A DNA stretch of 30,355 nt from an uncultured Clostridia bacterium (GCA_934501535.1 CAKSUM010000025.1:1-30355); one strand, 5' to 3'; shown: positions 1-8,572, counted from the stretch's first letter. Translations and numbers: made by a program. The notes: generated from the letters alone by a model not told the origin.

Positions 1-54
1 TGCTTCTACCGCTTTTTCCTTCCTTAAGCTGCCTGCGTTTGTATTTTTACGCAT
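1..54 (-). CDS. Probable carbohydrate ABC transporter permease, N-terminus only (runs off window)
   Basis: An ATG at 52-54 on the minus strand opens a frame of 18 codons that continues past the window start. The visible residues, MRKNTNAGSLRKEKAVEA, look like the short basic cytoplasmic N-terminus that precedes the first membrane helix in MalF/UgpA-type sugar permeases. An AAAGG lies about 11 nt upstream (66-70). It sits directly downstream of the solute-binding lipoprotein on the same strand, the usual order binding protein then permease. The product would be a transmembrane subunit of the importer. Only the position and the N-terminal style support the call. Confidence 0.5.
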   Translation of the reverse strand, partial: MRKNTNAGSLRKEKAVEA

Positions 55-180
55 TTAGTTTCATTCCTTTCGTTATGGTGATTATCGAATTTTATGAATT
101 ATACATAAAATTCCATAATTATCATATCACATATCAAACCCTTGTGAAATAGACATTTTTTGTCCTCTCCTTTTCGATTT

Positions 181-210
181 AAAAAAACCGCTGTTCTATG
201 CGGTTTTTTT
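181..210. terminator. Bidirectional-type hairpin between binding protein and permease
   Basis: An 11-bp perfect stem, AAAAAAACCGC against GCGGTTTTTTT with an 8-nt loop, is A-rich on one side and T-rich on the other. It would therefore work as an intrinsic terminator on either strand. It lies 57 nt past the stop of the binding-protein gene. Such hairpins often let binding protein be made in excess over the permeases. Confidence 0.75.
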
Positions 211-266
211 TAAGGATTTTTTTGCGTCCTTTTCACGCTTGCAAACTTTGCTTTATAATGCAAATT

Positions 267-1658
267 TTATCTTTCTTCCGGTTTCCAGTTCGGGTCAATT
301 CTCGCTTCTCTCTCGGAAACCTCGTCGGGGTGTGCACTGTAGTAATTTTCCACAGCGTCATTTGCGTTTTTGTTCATGATTGCAATACCCTCATCAATCG
401 AAATCTGCTCCGAATAAATCTTGTTAATAAATGTTTCATACGCGCTTTCTGCGCCGGCATAATCCTGCGACGGTGACAGAGGCTGCATTTTTCCGTATTT
501 TACAAGACCTGCAAATTCCGCCCAGCCGTGTTTTGCATTTTCAAGCGAAACGCCTTCAACCAAAGACGGGTCATACGGAATATCAACGCCCTCTTTGTAC
601 GATTCCAGCATGAAATGGTCGCCCGTGAAGAATTTCATGACCTCCATAAGCTTCTCCGGAGTAATCTTTGAATGAGCATTAAACATGTATGACATACCGT
701 AATCCATGCGGTTTTTGTAAGCTACATTTTCGTCATATGTAGGATATTGTGTAACACCCCAGTCGCATTTTGCCGGGAACTGGTCATTTAAAACGCCTAC
801 ATCAAAGGTATAGCCGAACTTCATGCCGATGCTACCCTCTGCAAACGCCGCACGCGCCGAGTCATTGTCAAGACTGTCGGCACCGGGATAAATACTGCCG
901 TCATGCTTCATGCCTATCAGAACCTCCATAGCATGCTTCATGCCGTCATACTCATATTTTCCCGTAGCCGGATTGTAGTCAACAAATCCCTGTGATGACA
1001 TAACCGGGTTTGACAAATCCGAACCGTACCAGCCTGTGCCCCATTTAATCGGAAAAACCATTCCGTATTGATTTTTTGACTTATCGGTAAGTTTCCTTGC
1101 GACCTCACGTATTTCGTCCCATGTCTTGGGAGGCTTTGCTTCGCCGTTTTCATCAACAATGCCTGCCGCTTTGAACATATCCTTGTTGTAAATCAAGCCC
1201 TGTGCGCCGGCATTTACCGGTACACTGTAGATTTTACCCTTATACATACCCTTGCCTTCACGCAAAATTCCGGAATTTTCGTATTTCTTTAAAAATTCCT
1301 CTCCGCCCGGCATATCTGAAATCGGGGTAACGTGCCCTCCTTCAACAAGGTCTTTCAGACCTCCCCCTGCCAGTAAATCGGGCGCCGTCCCGTTCTGCAG
1401 GGCAAGGTTAATGGTCTTTGTAAAGCTGTCGCCGCCCTGGACTTTGTAATCAATAAAAATTCCTTTTTCCTTACCGGTTGTATCATTCCACTCGTCAACC
1501 AGCTTGCGGACAACTTTCTCACTGTGCGAATTCATCGTCCAAACCGATACCGTTTCGACATCTCCCGACGCCGTTTCCTTGCCGCCGCAGCCGCCGACAG
1601 CTCCCACCATCAGTACCGCCGACAGCATCAGCGCCGCTTTTTTTAATAAATCAGCCAT
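267..1658 (-). CDS. Extracellular solute-binding lipoprotein of a sugar ABC importer
   Basis: A 463-residue protein resembling family 1 solute-binding proteins, which capture sugars or oligosaccharides outside the membrane and deliver them to an ABC permease. Residues 1-23 form a lipoprotein signal (basic MADLLKK, hydrophobic core, then VGGC) with Cys24 as the lipid anchor. Downstream are family features: 'VSVWTMNS' at the start of the mature domain, 'ALQNGTAPDLL' and 'YNKDMFKAAGI'. The frame is open for 25 more codons upstream, but the start at 1656-1658 is preferred. It has an AAAGGA Shine-Dalgarno just upstream and begins exactly at the signal peptide. A sigma-A promoter lies at 1705-1733. 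The permease start follows downstream at 54. Substrate unknown. Confidence 0.9.
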   Translation of the reverse strand: MADLLKKAALMLSAVLMVGAVGGCGGKETASGDVETVSVWTMNSHSEKVVRKLVDEWNDTTGKEKGIFIDYKVQGGDSFTKTINLALQNGTAPDLLAGGGLKDLVEGGHVTPISDMPGGEEFLKKYENSGILREGKGMYKGKIYSVPVNAGAQGLIYNKDMFKAAGIVDENGEAKPPKTWDEIREVARKLTDKSKNQYGMVFPIKWGTGWYGSDLSNPVMSSQGFVDYNPATGKYEYDGMKHAMEVLIGMKHDGSIYPGADSLDNDSARAAFAEGSIGMKFGYTFDVGVLNDQFPAKCDWGVTQYPTYDENVAYKNRMDYGMSYMFNAHSKITPEKLMEVMKFFTGDHFMLESYKEGVDIPYDPSLVEGVSLENAKHGWAEFAGLVKYGKMQPLSPSQDYAGAESAYETFINKIYSEQISIDEGIAIMNKNANDAVENYYSAHPDEVSEREARIDPNWKPEER

Positions 1659-1704
1659 AAATTTCTTTCCTTTCTTCGTGTGCTTCACACATTCTCTTAC
1701 ATAT

Positions 1705-1733
1705 ATTTTAATACACCAAAAGACAAAAATCAA
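1705..1733 (-). promoter_or_regulatory. Sigma-A promoter for the solute-binding protein
   Basis: On the minus strand TTGATT (1728-1733) is followed by 17 nt and TAAAAT (1705-1710). The leader then contains a small perfect inverted repeat, GTGTG-CTT-CACAC (1678-1690), that could be an operator half-site pair or simply a hairpin. Confidence 0.65.
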
Positions 1734-1845
1734 GCCGACATTTTGTAAACCTTTTTATCAAAATTGCAGTTTTTTGCCGCTGCCGGCATACTTTTTTATT
1801 CATTCGGAGCTGCCCTGCCGCAATTGCGAAACACCGTCCGTCTGT

Positions 1846-2127
1846 GTAATATCCGTAACCGAAATTGCCGAGCATGCAAAAATCAGTCCGTCGAGCCTGA
1901 AAAGGCTGTTTAACGAATACCCGGGCGTACCCGTTCACAAATATTTTATGGTTCTGAAAATACGAAAAGCCGCGGAATTATTGCAGAGCGGATACACCGT
2001 AAGCGAAACGGCGGACAGGCCGGACTTCAGTTCACAATCCCATTTTTCCAAAGTGTTTAAGGATATGACGGGGATCAACCCCGCCGGAATAAAACGCGAA
2101 TCCGCAAATATAAATTTACATTTATAA
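1846..2127 (+). pseudogene. AraC-family regulator remnant (C-terminal HTH only)
   Basis: About 93 codons read as a nearly complete AraC/XylS double helix-turn-helix. 'VTEIAEHAKISPSSLKRLF' is the first HTH, 'RKAAELLQSGYTVSETA' the linker and second HTH, and 'SQSHFSKVFKDMTGINPAGIKR' the signature end. No start codon with a ribosome binding site precedes it. The frame extends upstream only as antisense of the binding-protein gene, and the usual sensor domain is missing. AraC regulators commonly control adjacent sugar ABC importers, so this is probably the decayed former regulator of the neighbouring operon. Some substitutions (ETADRPDFSSQ in place of the usual EIAxxVGFxxx) fit loss of constraint. 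Confidence 0.7.
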
Positions 2128-2165
2128 CCGTACACAGACGTAGCGGCAAAATCAAGGATTGTGCC

Positions 2166-2194
2166 TTGACAAAAGTATTTTTGTATGCTAAAAT
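2166..2194 (+). promoter_or_regulatory. Strong extended -10 promoter for the MATE gene
   Basis: TTGACA (2166-2171), a 17-nt spacer ending in TGC, then TAAAAT (2189-2194). This leaves a leader of about 145 nt before the TTG start of the transporter. I saw no riboswitch signature in that leader. Confidence 0.75.
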
Positions 2195-2344
2195 ATTCCG
2201 GATTTGGTGCTTGAAATATTTGCGCAGCATAAAGGATATGCCTCATCTGAAATGTCCGCATAAGCACCAAAACGCATTTTTACGGCAATATCTGCATTTA
2301 CTCGTATGCATTATTATGAAAATAAATCAGACAGGAGAAAAAAA

Positions 2345-3649
2345 TTGAACTCAGACAAAAAAACTTTTTTTAAATATGTTATTCCGTCGGTATTAGGCTT
2401 TGCATTATCGGGCATTTATTCCATAGTCGACGGATTTTTTATAGGGCACTGCATGGGCGATGCCGGGCTTGCGGCAATTACGATAGGGTTTCCCGTTTCC
2501 GCATTTATTCAGTCGGTCGGAACAGGCATAGGTCTGTCCGGTGCAGTACACTTTGCGATTTTATCCGCGCGGAATGAAACAAAAAGCGAGCAGGAATGTT
2601 TCGCCGGGACATCGGTATTAATGGCACTGCTCAGCCTGCTTCTCACCGTAGTTTTCGTTTGGCTGACCGAACCGATTATATATCTGTTCGGCGCAAGAGG
2701 CGAGGTCCATGCCATGGCGGCGGAGTATGTCCGCGTCATTGCGGTCGGAACCGTATTTCAGCTGATGGCAACGGGATTTGTTCCGTTTATCCGCAACATG
2801 GGCGGCGCGCCGTTTGCAATGGCATCGATGATACTCGGCTTTGTAACAAACATCATTCTCGACTACGTTCTCGTTTGGGTTATTCCCCTCGGCATGACCG
2901 GTGCCGCCTGGGCAACGGTAACCGGCCAGGGAGTTACTCTGCTGTGCGCCGTCCTGTTCTTTCTGAAGAAGAAATATAAACTGCGTTTTCCGTCTTTCGG
3001 GCAAATGATTAAGCTTTGGCTAAAGGTTTTAAAGGTGTCCGTTTCGCCTTTCGGCATGAGCTTTTCTTCGCAGCTGACCCTGCTGTTTATGAACCGTTTT
3101 CTGCTGCTTTACGGAAACAATCGTGCCGTAGCCGCATTCGGCTGTATCGACTACATTCTGTCGATTATCTATTATCTGATTCAGGGCGTCGGCGACGGAA
3201 GTCAGCCGCTTATAAGCAATCGCTACGGAAAAAACGATAAAGACGGCGTATACGGTATGCGTTCCATGGCGTATAAATTCGCCGGCGCAATTACGGTTGT
3301 ATGCATAATATTTGTCTTTCTGCTGCGAAAAAAAATAGGCATTTTATTCGGTGCGTCCGAGAGCGCAAACGCGGAGGTTATTAAATATCTGCCATGGTTT
3401 TTGGCAACAATACTGTTTTTATGCTTCTCACGTATGACCGCGACCTATTTCTACGCTACCGAAAAAAATGTCCTTGCTTATATCCTGGTTTACGGCGAAA
3501 CCGCATGCACACTGATTTTCCTGCTGCTGTTACCGCTTGCGTTAAAGCTTACAGGCGTATGGCTTGCCATGCCGCTATCGCAGATAGCAATATTTTTAAT
3601 CGCTCTGGCGGAAAAACATGCAGCGGACAAACATGAATTTGTGCACTGA
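2345..3649 (+). CDS. MATE-family multidrug/cation antiporter
   Basis: A 434-residue polytopic membrane protein of the MATE family, which exports cationic drugs or metabolites in exchange for sodium or protons. The N-terminal half opens with the family pattern 'IPSVLGFALSGIYSIVDGFFIGHCMGDAGLAAITIGFP', split here as IPSVLGFALSGIYSI and VDGFFIGHCMGDAGLAA. About twelve hydrophobic segments follow in two similar halves. The start is placed at TTG 2345-2347 because AGGAGA (2333-2338) sits 6 nt before it. The in-frame ATG at 2306 has no ribosome binding site. An intrinsic terminator follows at 3665-3703. Nothing identifies the substrate. Confidence 0.88.
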   Translation: MNSDKKTFFKYVIPSVLGFALSGIYSIVDGFFIGHCMGDAGLAAITIGFPVSAFIQSVGTGIGLSGAVHFAILSARNETKSEQECFAGTSVLMALLSLLLTVVFVWLTEPIIYLFGARGEVHAMAAEYVRVIAVGTVFQLMATGFVPFIRNMGGAPFAMASMILGFVTNIILDYVLVWVIPLGMTGAAWATVTGQGVTLLCAVLFFLKKKYKLRFPSFGQMIKLWLKVLKVSVSPFGMSFSSQLTLLFMNRFLLLYGNNRAVAAFGCIDYILSIIYYLIQGVGDGSQPLISNRYGKNDKDGVYGMRSMAYKFAGAITVVCIIFVFLLRKKIGILFGASESANAEVIKYLPWFLATILFLCFSRMTATYFYATEKNVLAYILVYGETACTLIFLLLLPLALKLTGVWLAMPLSQIAIFLIALAEKHAADKHEFVH

Positions 3650-3664
3650 TTTTCAGTATATTCA

Positions 3665-3703
3665 AAAGGGATAATGCCGTTTATAAAACGGCATTATCCC
3701 TTT
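3665..3703. terminator. Bidirectional terminator between convergent genes
   Basis: An 18-bp perfect stem (3665-3682 with 3686-3703) and a 3-nt loop, with AAA at the left base and TTT at the right, lies between the MATE gene and the convergent SGNH hydrolase gene. It can serve both. Confidence 0.85.
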
Positions 3704-3734
3704 ATTCGCAAACCGGTTCCGTACGATTTCTGCG

Positions 3735-4802
3735 CTATATAATTCTTTTCAAAACGTCTTTAATGTTTTCTGCCATACTCATAAATCCAAGGTCGGTCGG
3801 GTGACAGTTATCCACCGTGCCGTCGCCCTTTGCATACGGCAGCATGAGCTGTGCTCCGTCTATGTAGTACACATTTTTATCCCCTGCTGCAACTGCCTGT
3901 GCATAAGTGTTAAATACAATTCTTTTTCGTTCTTTCCACTCTTCGTTCGGATTGTATTTCGGCGCCGGTAAAATCAAAATCGGCAGTTCCGGCTGTGCCG
4001 CACGCACCGCGTCAAACAGCTTTTTATGTGTTTTTTTCAAATGCTCGGCATTAGGCGCGTTATGGTCATAATCAAGCACAAAAACGCTCATTTCAAGCCC
4101 CTTGATATACTCAATCATCGTGTCCTCCGCTTTCGCACTGCCAGAAAAACCAAGGTTTATATAATCAATATTCAGCTCGCGTGACAGTATGTTCTCATAA
4201 CACATTCCCGGACGGCTTGCGCATCCGCCTTGGGTTATGGACGAACCGTAAAATACAACCGGCAGCGCGTTTCTGTACTCGCCGCTTTCCTCTATATGAG
4301 AGTTTTCATTAAGTCCTATGCACAGCTTTGAAACATGACTGTACAGCGGAAAATTAATAACAACATCATGCATACCCTTATCAGGGAAATCAATAACGCT
4401 GTCATACCCCGGAATCGGAGTATCCGACCACGGAGGTATAAAAGTTTTTACATACCTCTGTTCTCCGCCGATAATCTCGTACATATCAAAACCCATATTA
4501 CCCGTATCCGCAAAATGAGGTGCGCGTCCCAATGCCGGCATCTCGGCATGAATTGCCACATACGCGGAATCGGTTTTAAACCGCAGACGTCCGCCTGCCG
4601 TGCACCAGTTCAAATCATAGACGTTGTCGCTTACCTTCGCCGCAATTTCCGGCGGCATACGCTTATAGCCGCGTTCGTTTTCCTCCGGCTTCATTATGCC
4701 GAAGATTTTAAACGGCTTGTCCAAAATGTCATAAAATCGCAGTCCGTCACGCTGTATCGTTTCCGGCACATACAAATTCGGGTCAATTTCTGAAATATTC
4801 AT
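3735..4802 (-). CDS. SGNH/GDSL esterase with N-terminal GxDLY domain
   Basis: A 355-residue protein with the two-domain layout of GxDLY-type SGNH hydrolases, which deacylate or deacetylate sugars and related substrates. The N-terminal beta domain contains the GxDLY-like motif GFDMY at 104-108. The catalytic domain starts near 180 with block I 'VVFYGSSITQGG', probable nucleophile Ser188. It continues with 'NLGFSGSA' (oxyanion region) and ends with DNCH (Asp331, His334), the DxxH pair. No signal peptide is visible, so a cytoplasmic role is likely. The start has GGAG about 7 nt upstream. The gene stands alone behind 148 bp of intergenic DNA. Substrate is unknown. Confidence 0.85.
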   Translation of the reverse strand: MNISEIDPNLYVPETIQRDGLRFYDILDKPFKIFGIMKPEENERGYKRMPPEIAAKVSDNVYDLNWCTAGGRLRFKTDSAYVAIHAEMPALGRAPHFADTGNMGFDMYEIIGGEQRYVKTFIPPWSDTPIPGYDSVIDFPDKGMHDVVINFPLYSHVSKLCIGLNENSHIEESGEYRNALPVVFYGSSITQGGCASRPGMCYENILSRELNIDYINLGFSGSAKAEDTMIEYIKGLEMSVFVLDYDHNAPNAEHLKKTHKKLFDAVRAAQPELPILILPAPKYNPNEEWKERKRIVFNTYAQAVAAGDKNVYYIDGAQLMLPYAKGDGTVDNCHPTDLGFMSMAENIKDVLKRII

Positions 4803-4950
4803 ATCAATCTCCGTTCCGCCGCCATACGGTAGCTTAAGTTATTTACAATGCGGAAAACGCGTGCCAAAAAACCGCTTTCCCGAAAAATAACGGCTTTTGC
4901 GATTATCCTCATGACGCGCAGCGTATTTCCTGCATTATTTCATATTTATC

Positions 4951-5229
4951 TTACATCGGCAGGGTGGTTATCCGATACTTATAATATAGCACCAAAAGAA
5001 CCGCATGAATTATCAAAAAAACCCTAACGCCGACTGTAAATTTTATGTGTTTTGTTTTATGGCGAAAAAGCTCCATAGCCAAAAGCGAGCCGAGCGAGCC
5101 TCCGAGCGCGGCAGCCGTCAAAAGTGCAGACTCGCTTATCCGCCATGAGCCTTTAACCGCTTTTCTCTTGTCAATTCCGTACATAACGAATGCCGCGATA
5201 TTCATTATTATCAGATAAATCATAATCAT
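4951..5229 (-). CDS. DUF1294 small membrane protein
   Basis: A 92-residue protein with the DUF1294 signature: 'YGIDKRKAVKGSWRISE' after a first membrane helix, then 'ALGGSLGSLLAME' and 'FRHKTKH', and a last hydrophobic helix near 68-83. The function of the family is not established. The start at 5227-5229 lies 2 nt beyond the stop of the upstream metal-transporter gene. A second in-frame ATG at 5221-5223 is possible, and neither has a strong ribosome binding site, so translation is probably coupled to the upstream gene. It closes the probable three-gene operon. Confidence 0.82.
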   Translation of the reverse strand: MIMIYLIIMNIAAFVMYGIDKRKAVKGSWRISESALLTAAALGGSLGSLLAMELFRHKTKHIKFTVGVRVFLIIHAVLLVLYYKYRITTLPM

Positions 5230-5231
5230 GT

Positions 5232-6065
5232 TTAAAATACAAATCCCAAGCCTATGCCTGCCAAAGCGCCGATTGCGTAAATAAGTGCGATTACCAGCAG
5301 GTTTTGTTTCATGTTTTTATTCTGCTTAAAAAGTACCGTAAGTCCGACCCCGGCGCCGGTGCAAAGACCGCCTATAAGCGACGCAAGCGTAATTTTTCCT
5401 GCAAGGTACAGTTCCGTGAGCACCACTGACGCGGCACAGTTCGGGATAATGCCGAACAGCGGCGCAAGCAGCGCCTGCAAAACTCTATGACCGCTTATAT
5501 ACTGCATAAACGGCGCAATCCGCTCAGCCGCAAATCCCAAAACTATATTTACAATAAATATAAACGCAAAGATCTTTACTGCATGTATAATTGCCGATTT
5601 CAAAATTCCGTCATCGCAACTTTCGCAGTTTCCGTGAAAATGATGATGTTCATTCTCGTCATGCGGATTATCCGTATCGGTGCGGCAGAACAAATCAATT
5701 AAAAATCCCGAAATCACGGCAATCACCAGCTTTGCCGCAATGAGCGCGAACATATCGCCTATTCTGTCCGGGTGGGCAAGCATAAGCGGAATTGCCTCGT
5801 CCGACGTGGCAACAAATATTGCGACAAGTGTTCCGAGCGTTATTATATGTTTTGAAAACAGCTCCGATGCAATTACGGAAAATCCGCACTGCGGAATTGT
5901 TCCCAGCGCTGCGCCCAAAAGCGGCCCCAGTTTTTTTGACCTCGCAAAAAGTCTGTGCATGACGTTATTGTTTTTATGCTCCAGATATTCCACCAAAAGG
6001 TATATCACGAACAAGAACGGAAGCAGCCGCGCTGCATCCAAAAAGCTATCCAAAAGCAAATCCAT
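5232..6065 (-). CDS. ArsP_2-type putative manganese/heavy-metal exporter
   Basis: A 277-residue, roughly ten-helix membrane protein of the ArsP_2 family, annotated elsewhere as putative manganese transporter. Two internal repeats carry the key motif: 'PLLGAALGTIPQCGFSVIA' in the first half and 'PLFGIIPNCAASVVL' in the second. Each is followed by a 'SLIGGLCTGAGVG'-like or 'VAIFVATSDEA'-like segment. A cytoplasmic or external loop near 135-150 is rich in His, Asp and Cys (HDENEHHHFHGNCESC) and could bind metal. GGAG precedes the start. It lies 44 nt downstream of the PLP-enzyme gene and abuts DUF1294, suggesting one transcript. No yybP-ykoY manganese riboswitch fits in the short gap. Confidence 0.8.
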   Translation of the reverse strand: MDLLLDSFLDAARLLPFLFVIYLLVEYLEHKNNNVMHRLFARSKKLGPLLGAALGTIPQCGFSVIASELFSKHIITLGTLVAIFVATSDEAIPLMLAHPDRIGDMFALIAAKLVIAVISGFLIDLFCRTDTDNPHDENEHHHFHGNCESCDDGILKSAIIHAVKIFAFIFIVNIVLGFAAERIAPFMQYISGHRVLQALLAPLFGIIPNCAASVVLTELYLAGKITLASLIGGLCTGAGVGLTVLFKQNKNMKQNLLVIALIYAIGALAGIGLGFVF

Positions 6066-6109
6066 TATATCAATCTCCGTTTCGCCGCGGTGTGCGGCAC
6101 GATTTTAAA

Positions 6110-7402
6110 TTATTTCAAAATCAGTCCGGCGTCCTTCATGCACTGAACCGACATTACTATACCGAGTTTTGCTGTTTCATAGGTCAGTCCGCCCTGCATG
6201 TACGCCATATACGGCGGACGCATGGGGCCGTCGGCACTGAGCTCTATCGATGAGCCTTGGTGAAATGCACCGGCAGCCATTATGACCTTATCCGTATATC
6301 CCGGCATATCCCCCGGCTCGGGCGCGGCATATGCGTCAACCGGCGAGCCTTTTTGTATTCCGCGGCAAAACGCGATAAGCGCCTCCGGGTTTTCAAGCCG
6401 TATTGCCTGAATTATGTCATGACGTACCTCCTGTGGTGACGGCTCAACGCAAAATCCGAGCTTCTCATAAACCGCCGCGCACAAAACCGCAGTTTTAAGC
6501 GCCTGCGAAACCACATGCGGCGCAAAAAACAGTCCCTGATACAGCGGCTTGTTCATGCCCAGCGTCGCCCCGTTTTCTCTGCCTATACCGACGCTTGAAA
6601 GCCGGCACGCACACATTTCTATGTATTCCGATTTGCCGGCAATATATCCTCCCGTCGGCGCAATGCCTGCTCCGGCGTTCTTTATCAGCGACCCTCCGCA
6701 AAGATCTGCTCCGTATGCCGTCGGCTCGCGGTCATCAACAAATTCACCGTAGCAGTTATCAACCAGCGCAAGCGTTTCCGGGGAAATCCGCTTTACAAAC
6801 GCAATCATTTCGCCTATTTCCGCCGCTGAAAACGTCTTGCGCTCTCCGTAGCCTTTTGAGCGCTGAATCCAAACCGCCTTTATCGGCTTGGACTCAAGCA
6901 GCGCTTTAATTGCATCATAATCCGGCGTGCTGTCGGGCTTTAAATCAAGCTGCATGTATTCTATCCCGAAATCACGAAGTGAGCCGCTGCCGGGCTTCCC
7001 GGCAATCCCGACTACCTCCTCCAGCGTATCATACGGCTTTCCGGTAATCGCCGCAACGGTATCTCCCGGCCGCAGCACCGCAAAAAGCATTGTTGACAGC
7101 GTGTGCGTTCCCGAAATAAAATTATGCCGCACAAGCGCGTCCTCCGACTCAAAAATCTGTGCGTAAATTCTATCCAAAATATCTCTGCCGTAATCATCCG
7201 TTCCGTAACCGTAAGACGGCAGAAAACACTCGCTCGATACCCGGTTGTCCGCAAATGCTTTCATTATTTTCAGACTGTTCAGCTGCGCCGTTTCCTCTAT
7301 ATGCCCGAACTGTCCGCAGACGGATTTTTCCGCCTCGTCAACTATACGCAAAACGTCCTCCGACACCCCGAACCGTTCTTTATAAAATTCATCTTTATTC
7401 AT
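6110..7402 (-). CDS. PLP-dependent methionine gamma-lyase family protein (aluminium-resistance type)
   Basis: A 430-residue fold-type I PLP enzyme of the Met_gamma_lyase (aluminium resistance, YnbB-like) family. Its exact reaction is unproven; relatives cleave sulfur amino acids. Visible family features are 'FISGTHTLSTMLFAVLRPGD' in the PLP phosphate region, 'VDNCYGEF' with the Asp that contacts the pyridine ring, and 'GGSLIKNAGAGIAPTGGY' with the Schiff-base Lys. The length is normal. GGAAGGA lies 8 nt before ATG 7402. A good promoter (7437-7465) makes it the first gene of the operon with the metal exporter and DUF1294 protein. Confidence 0.85.
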   Translation of the reverse strand: MNKDEFYKERFGVSEDVLRIVDEAEKSVCGQFGHIEETAQLNSLKIMKAFADNRVSSECFLPSYGYGTDDYGRDILDRIYAQIFESEDALVRHNFISGTHTLSTMLFAVLRPGDTVAAITGKPYDTLEEVVGIAGKPGSGSLRDFGIEYMQLDLKPDSTPDYDAIKALLESKPIKAVWIQRSKGYGERKTFSAAEIGEMIAFVKRISPETLALVDNCYGEFVDDREPTAYGADLCGGSLIKNAGAGIAPTGGYIAGKSEYIEMCACRLSSVGIGRENGATLGMNKPLYQGLFFAPHVVSQALKTAVLCAAVYEKLGFCVEPSPQEVRHDIIQAIRLENPEALIAFCRGIQKGSPVDAYAAPEPGDMPGYTDKVIMAAGAFHQGSSIELSADGPMRPPYMAYMQGGLTYETAKLGIVMSVQCMKDAGLILK

Positions 7403-7436
7403 TATTTTTTCCTTCCGTATTTGTCTTCAACTTCTA

Positions 7437-7465
7437 ATTATATATCATTTTCCGTTATATTGCAA
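7437..7465 (-). promoter_or_regulatory. Promoter for the PLP-enzyme/metal-exporter operon
   Basis: On the minus strand TTGCAA (7460-7465), 17 nt, TATAAT (7437-7442). It lies in the same intergenic region as the divergent promoter at 7484-7512. Confidence 0.7.
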
Positions 7466-7483
7466 TATTTTTTACCAAAAGAA

Positions 7484-7512
7484 TTGTAAACGCCGCTATT
7501 TTATGATACAAT
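7484..7512 (+). promoter_or_regulatory. Promoter for the radical SAM gene
   Basis: TTGTAA (7484-7489), a 17-nt spacer ending in TGA (extended -10), TACAAT (7507-7512). It is divergent from the promoter at 7437-7465, with only about 20 nt between the two -35 boxes. Confidence 0.65.
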
Positions 7513-7555
7513 CAAAGCATAAAGAATGAATTTATGCGGTGAACGGAGTGAGAAG

Positions 7556-8464
7556 ATGAATATTTTAAAGCATTGCAGCCTGTGTCCGCGCAAATGCGGC
7601 ATTGACCGCACATCGGGCGAAACAGGCTTTTGCGGCTGTGATGACAGGCTCAAAATCGCCCGTGCCGCGCTGCATTTTTGGGAGGAACCGTGCATTTCCG
7701 GCACAAAAGGCTCTGGGACGGTTTTCTTTTCGCACTGCACTCTAAAATGCGTTTACTGTCAGAATTACGGCATCAGCACCGAAAACCGCGGCAAATACAT
7801 AACCCGCGGCGAGCTTGCCGATATATTCTGCAATCTTCAGAAACAGGGCGCGCACAATATAAACCTTGTAACTCCGACGCATTTTGTTCCGCAGATTATC
7901 GACTCGCTCGATGCTGCGCGCAAAAACGGTCTGTCGGTACCCGTTGTATACAACACCGGCGGCTACGAAAACACCGAAACTATCGATATGATGAACGGAT
8001 ATGCTGATATTTACCTCCCCGACCTGAAATATTTCGACGATCGGTACGCCGTTAAATATTCCGGCGCGGCGGACTATTTCCGCACCGCCTTTGCCGCAAT
8101 AGAGCGCATGTACCGGCAGGTCGGCAAATGCGAATTTGACGAAAACGGGATTATAAAAAAAGGTGTAATCGTCCGCCATCTTATGCTCCCGGGGCTTTTG
8201 TTCGACACAAAGAAAATCATTGACCGCCTTTATTCACATTTCGGCGATGACATATTCATCAGCATCATGAGTCAGTACACGCCTCTCCCGTCGCTGCCGC
8301 GCGAATTTCCCGAGCTTAACAGGAAATTAAACCGCGGCTGCTACAATTCGCTTGTCGATTATGCCGCAAACCTCGGCATAACAAATGCGTATATCCAGGA
8401 ATCGGACAGCGCGGACGAAAGCTTTATCCCCGAATTTTTCGGTGAACAGCCTATCCGCGGATAA
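7556..8464 (+). CDS. Radical SAM protein, PflA-like (PflX type)
   Basis: A 302-residue radical SAM enzyme related to pyruvate formate-lyase activating enzymes of the COG1313 kind. The [4Fe-4S]-SAM motif CTLKCVYC supplies Cys61, Cys65 and Cys68. An N-terminal Cys cluster (C7, C10, C14, C26) resembles an added iron-sulfur or zinc site typical of the group. Later 'VYNTGGYE' and 'LPDLKYFD' match the TIM-barrel strands. The frame starts at 7526, but ATG 7556 is chosen because ACGGAG sits 8-9 nt before it and the Cys cluster follows directly. The partner protein is not in the window, and no glycyl radical enzyme is adjacent. Function is probably protein activation, unproven. Confidence 0.85.
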   Translation: MNILKHCSLCPRKCGIDRTSGETGFCGCDDRLKIARAALHFWEEPCISGTKGSGTVFFSHCTLKCVYCQNYGISTENRGKYITRGELADIFCNLQKQGAHNINLVTPTHFVPQIIDSLDAARKNGLSVPVVYNTGGYENTETIDMMNGYADIYLPDLKYFDDRYAVKYSGAADYFRTAFAAIERMYRQVGKCEFDENGIIKKGVIVRHLMLPGLLFDTKKIIDRLYSHFGDDIFISIMSQYTPLPSLPREFPELNRKLNRGCYNSLVDYAANLGITNAYIQESDSADESFIPEFFGEQPIRG

Positions 8465-8542
8465 AATTTACAAATCCTTAACATTATATACAAGCTTAAT
8501 TCACCGATATTATGATACAATAATATTAGCAGATAAATGAAA

Positions 8543-8572
8543 TATACATAAATGTGTTATAATAAATGTATA
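8543..8572 (+). promoter_or_regulatory. Candidate -10 flanked by inverted repeat, upstream of hydrolase
   Basis: TATAAT (8558-8563), preceded by TGT, lies between TATACAT (8543-8549) and ATGTATA (8566-8572), a 7-bp inverted repeat. No good -35 is present at the correct distance. An extended -10 promoter under a repressor is possible, but the surrounding DNA is AT-rich, so chance is also possible. Confidence 0.35.

Noticed and set aside
1504..1845. Upstream extension of the AraC-like frame
   Set aside because: This part is the antisense of the solute-binding lipoprotein gene and reads as Ser/Pro/Phe-rich sequence without AraC sensor features.
6066..6109. yybP-ykoY manganese riboswitch before the metal exporter
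   Set aside because: The gap is 44 nt and shows no matching structure; the exporter is internal to an operon.
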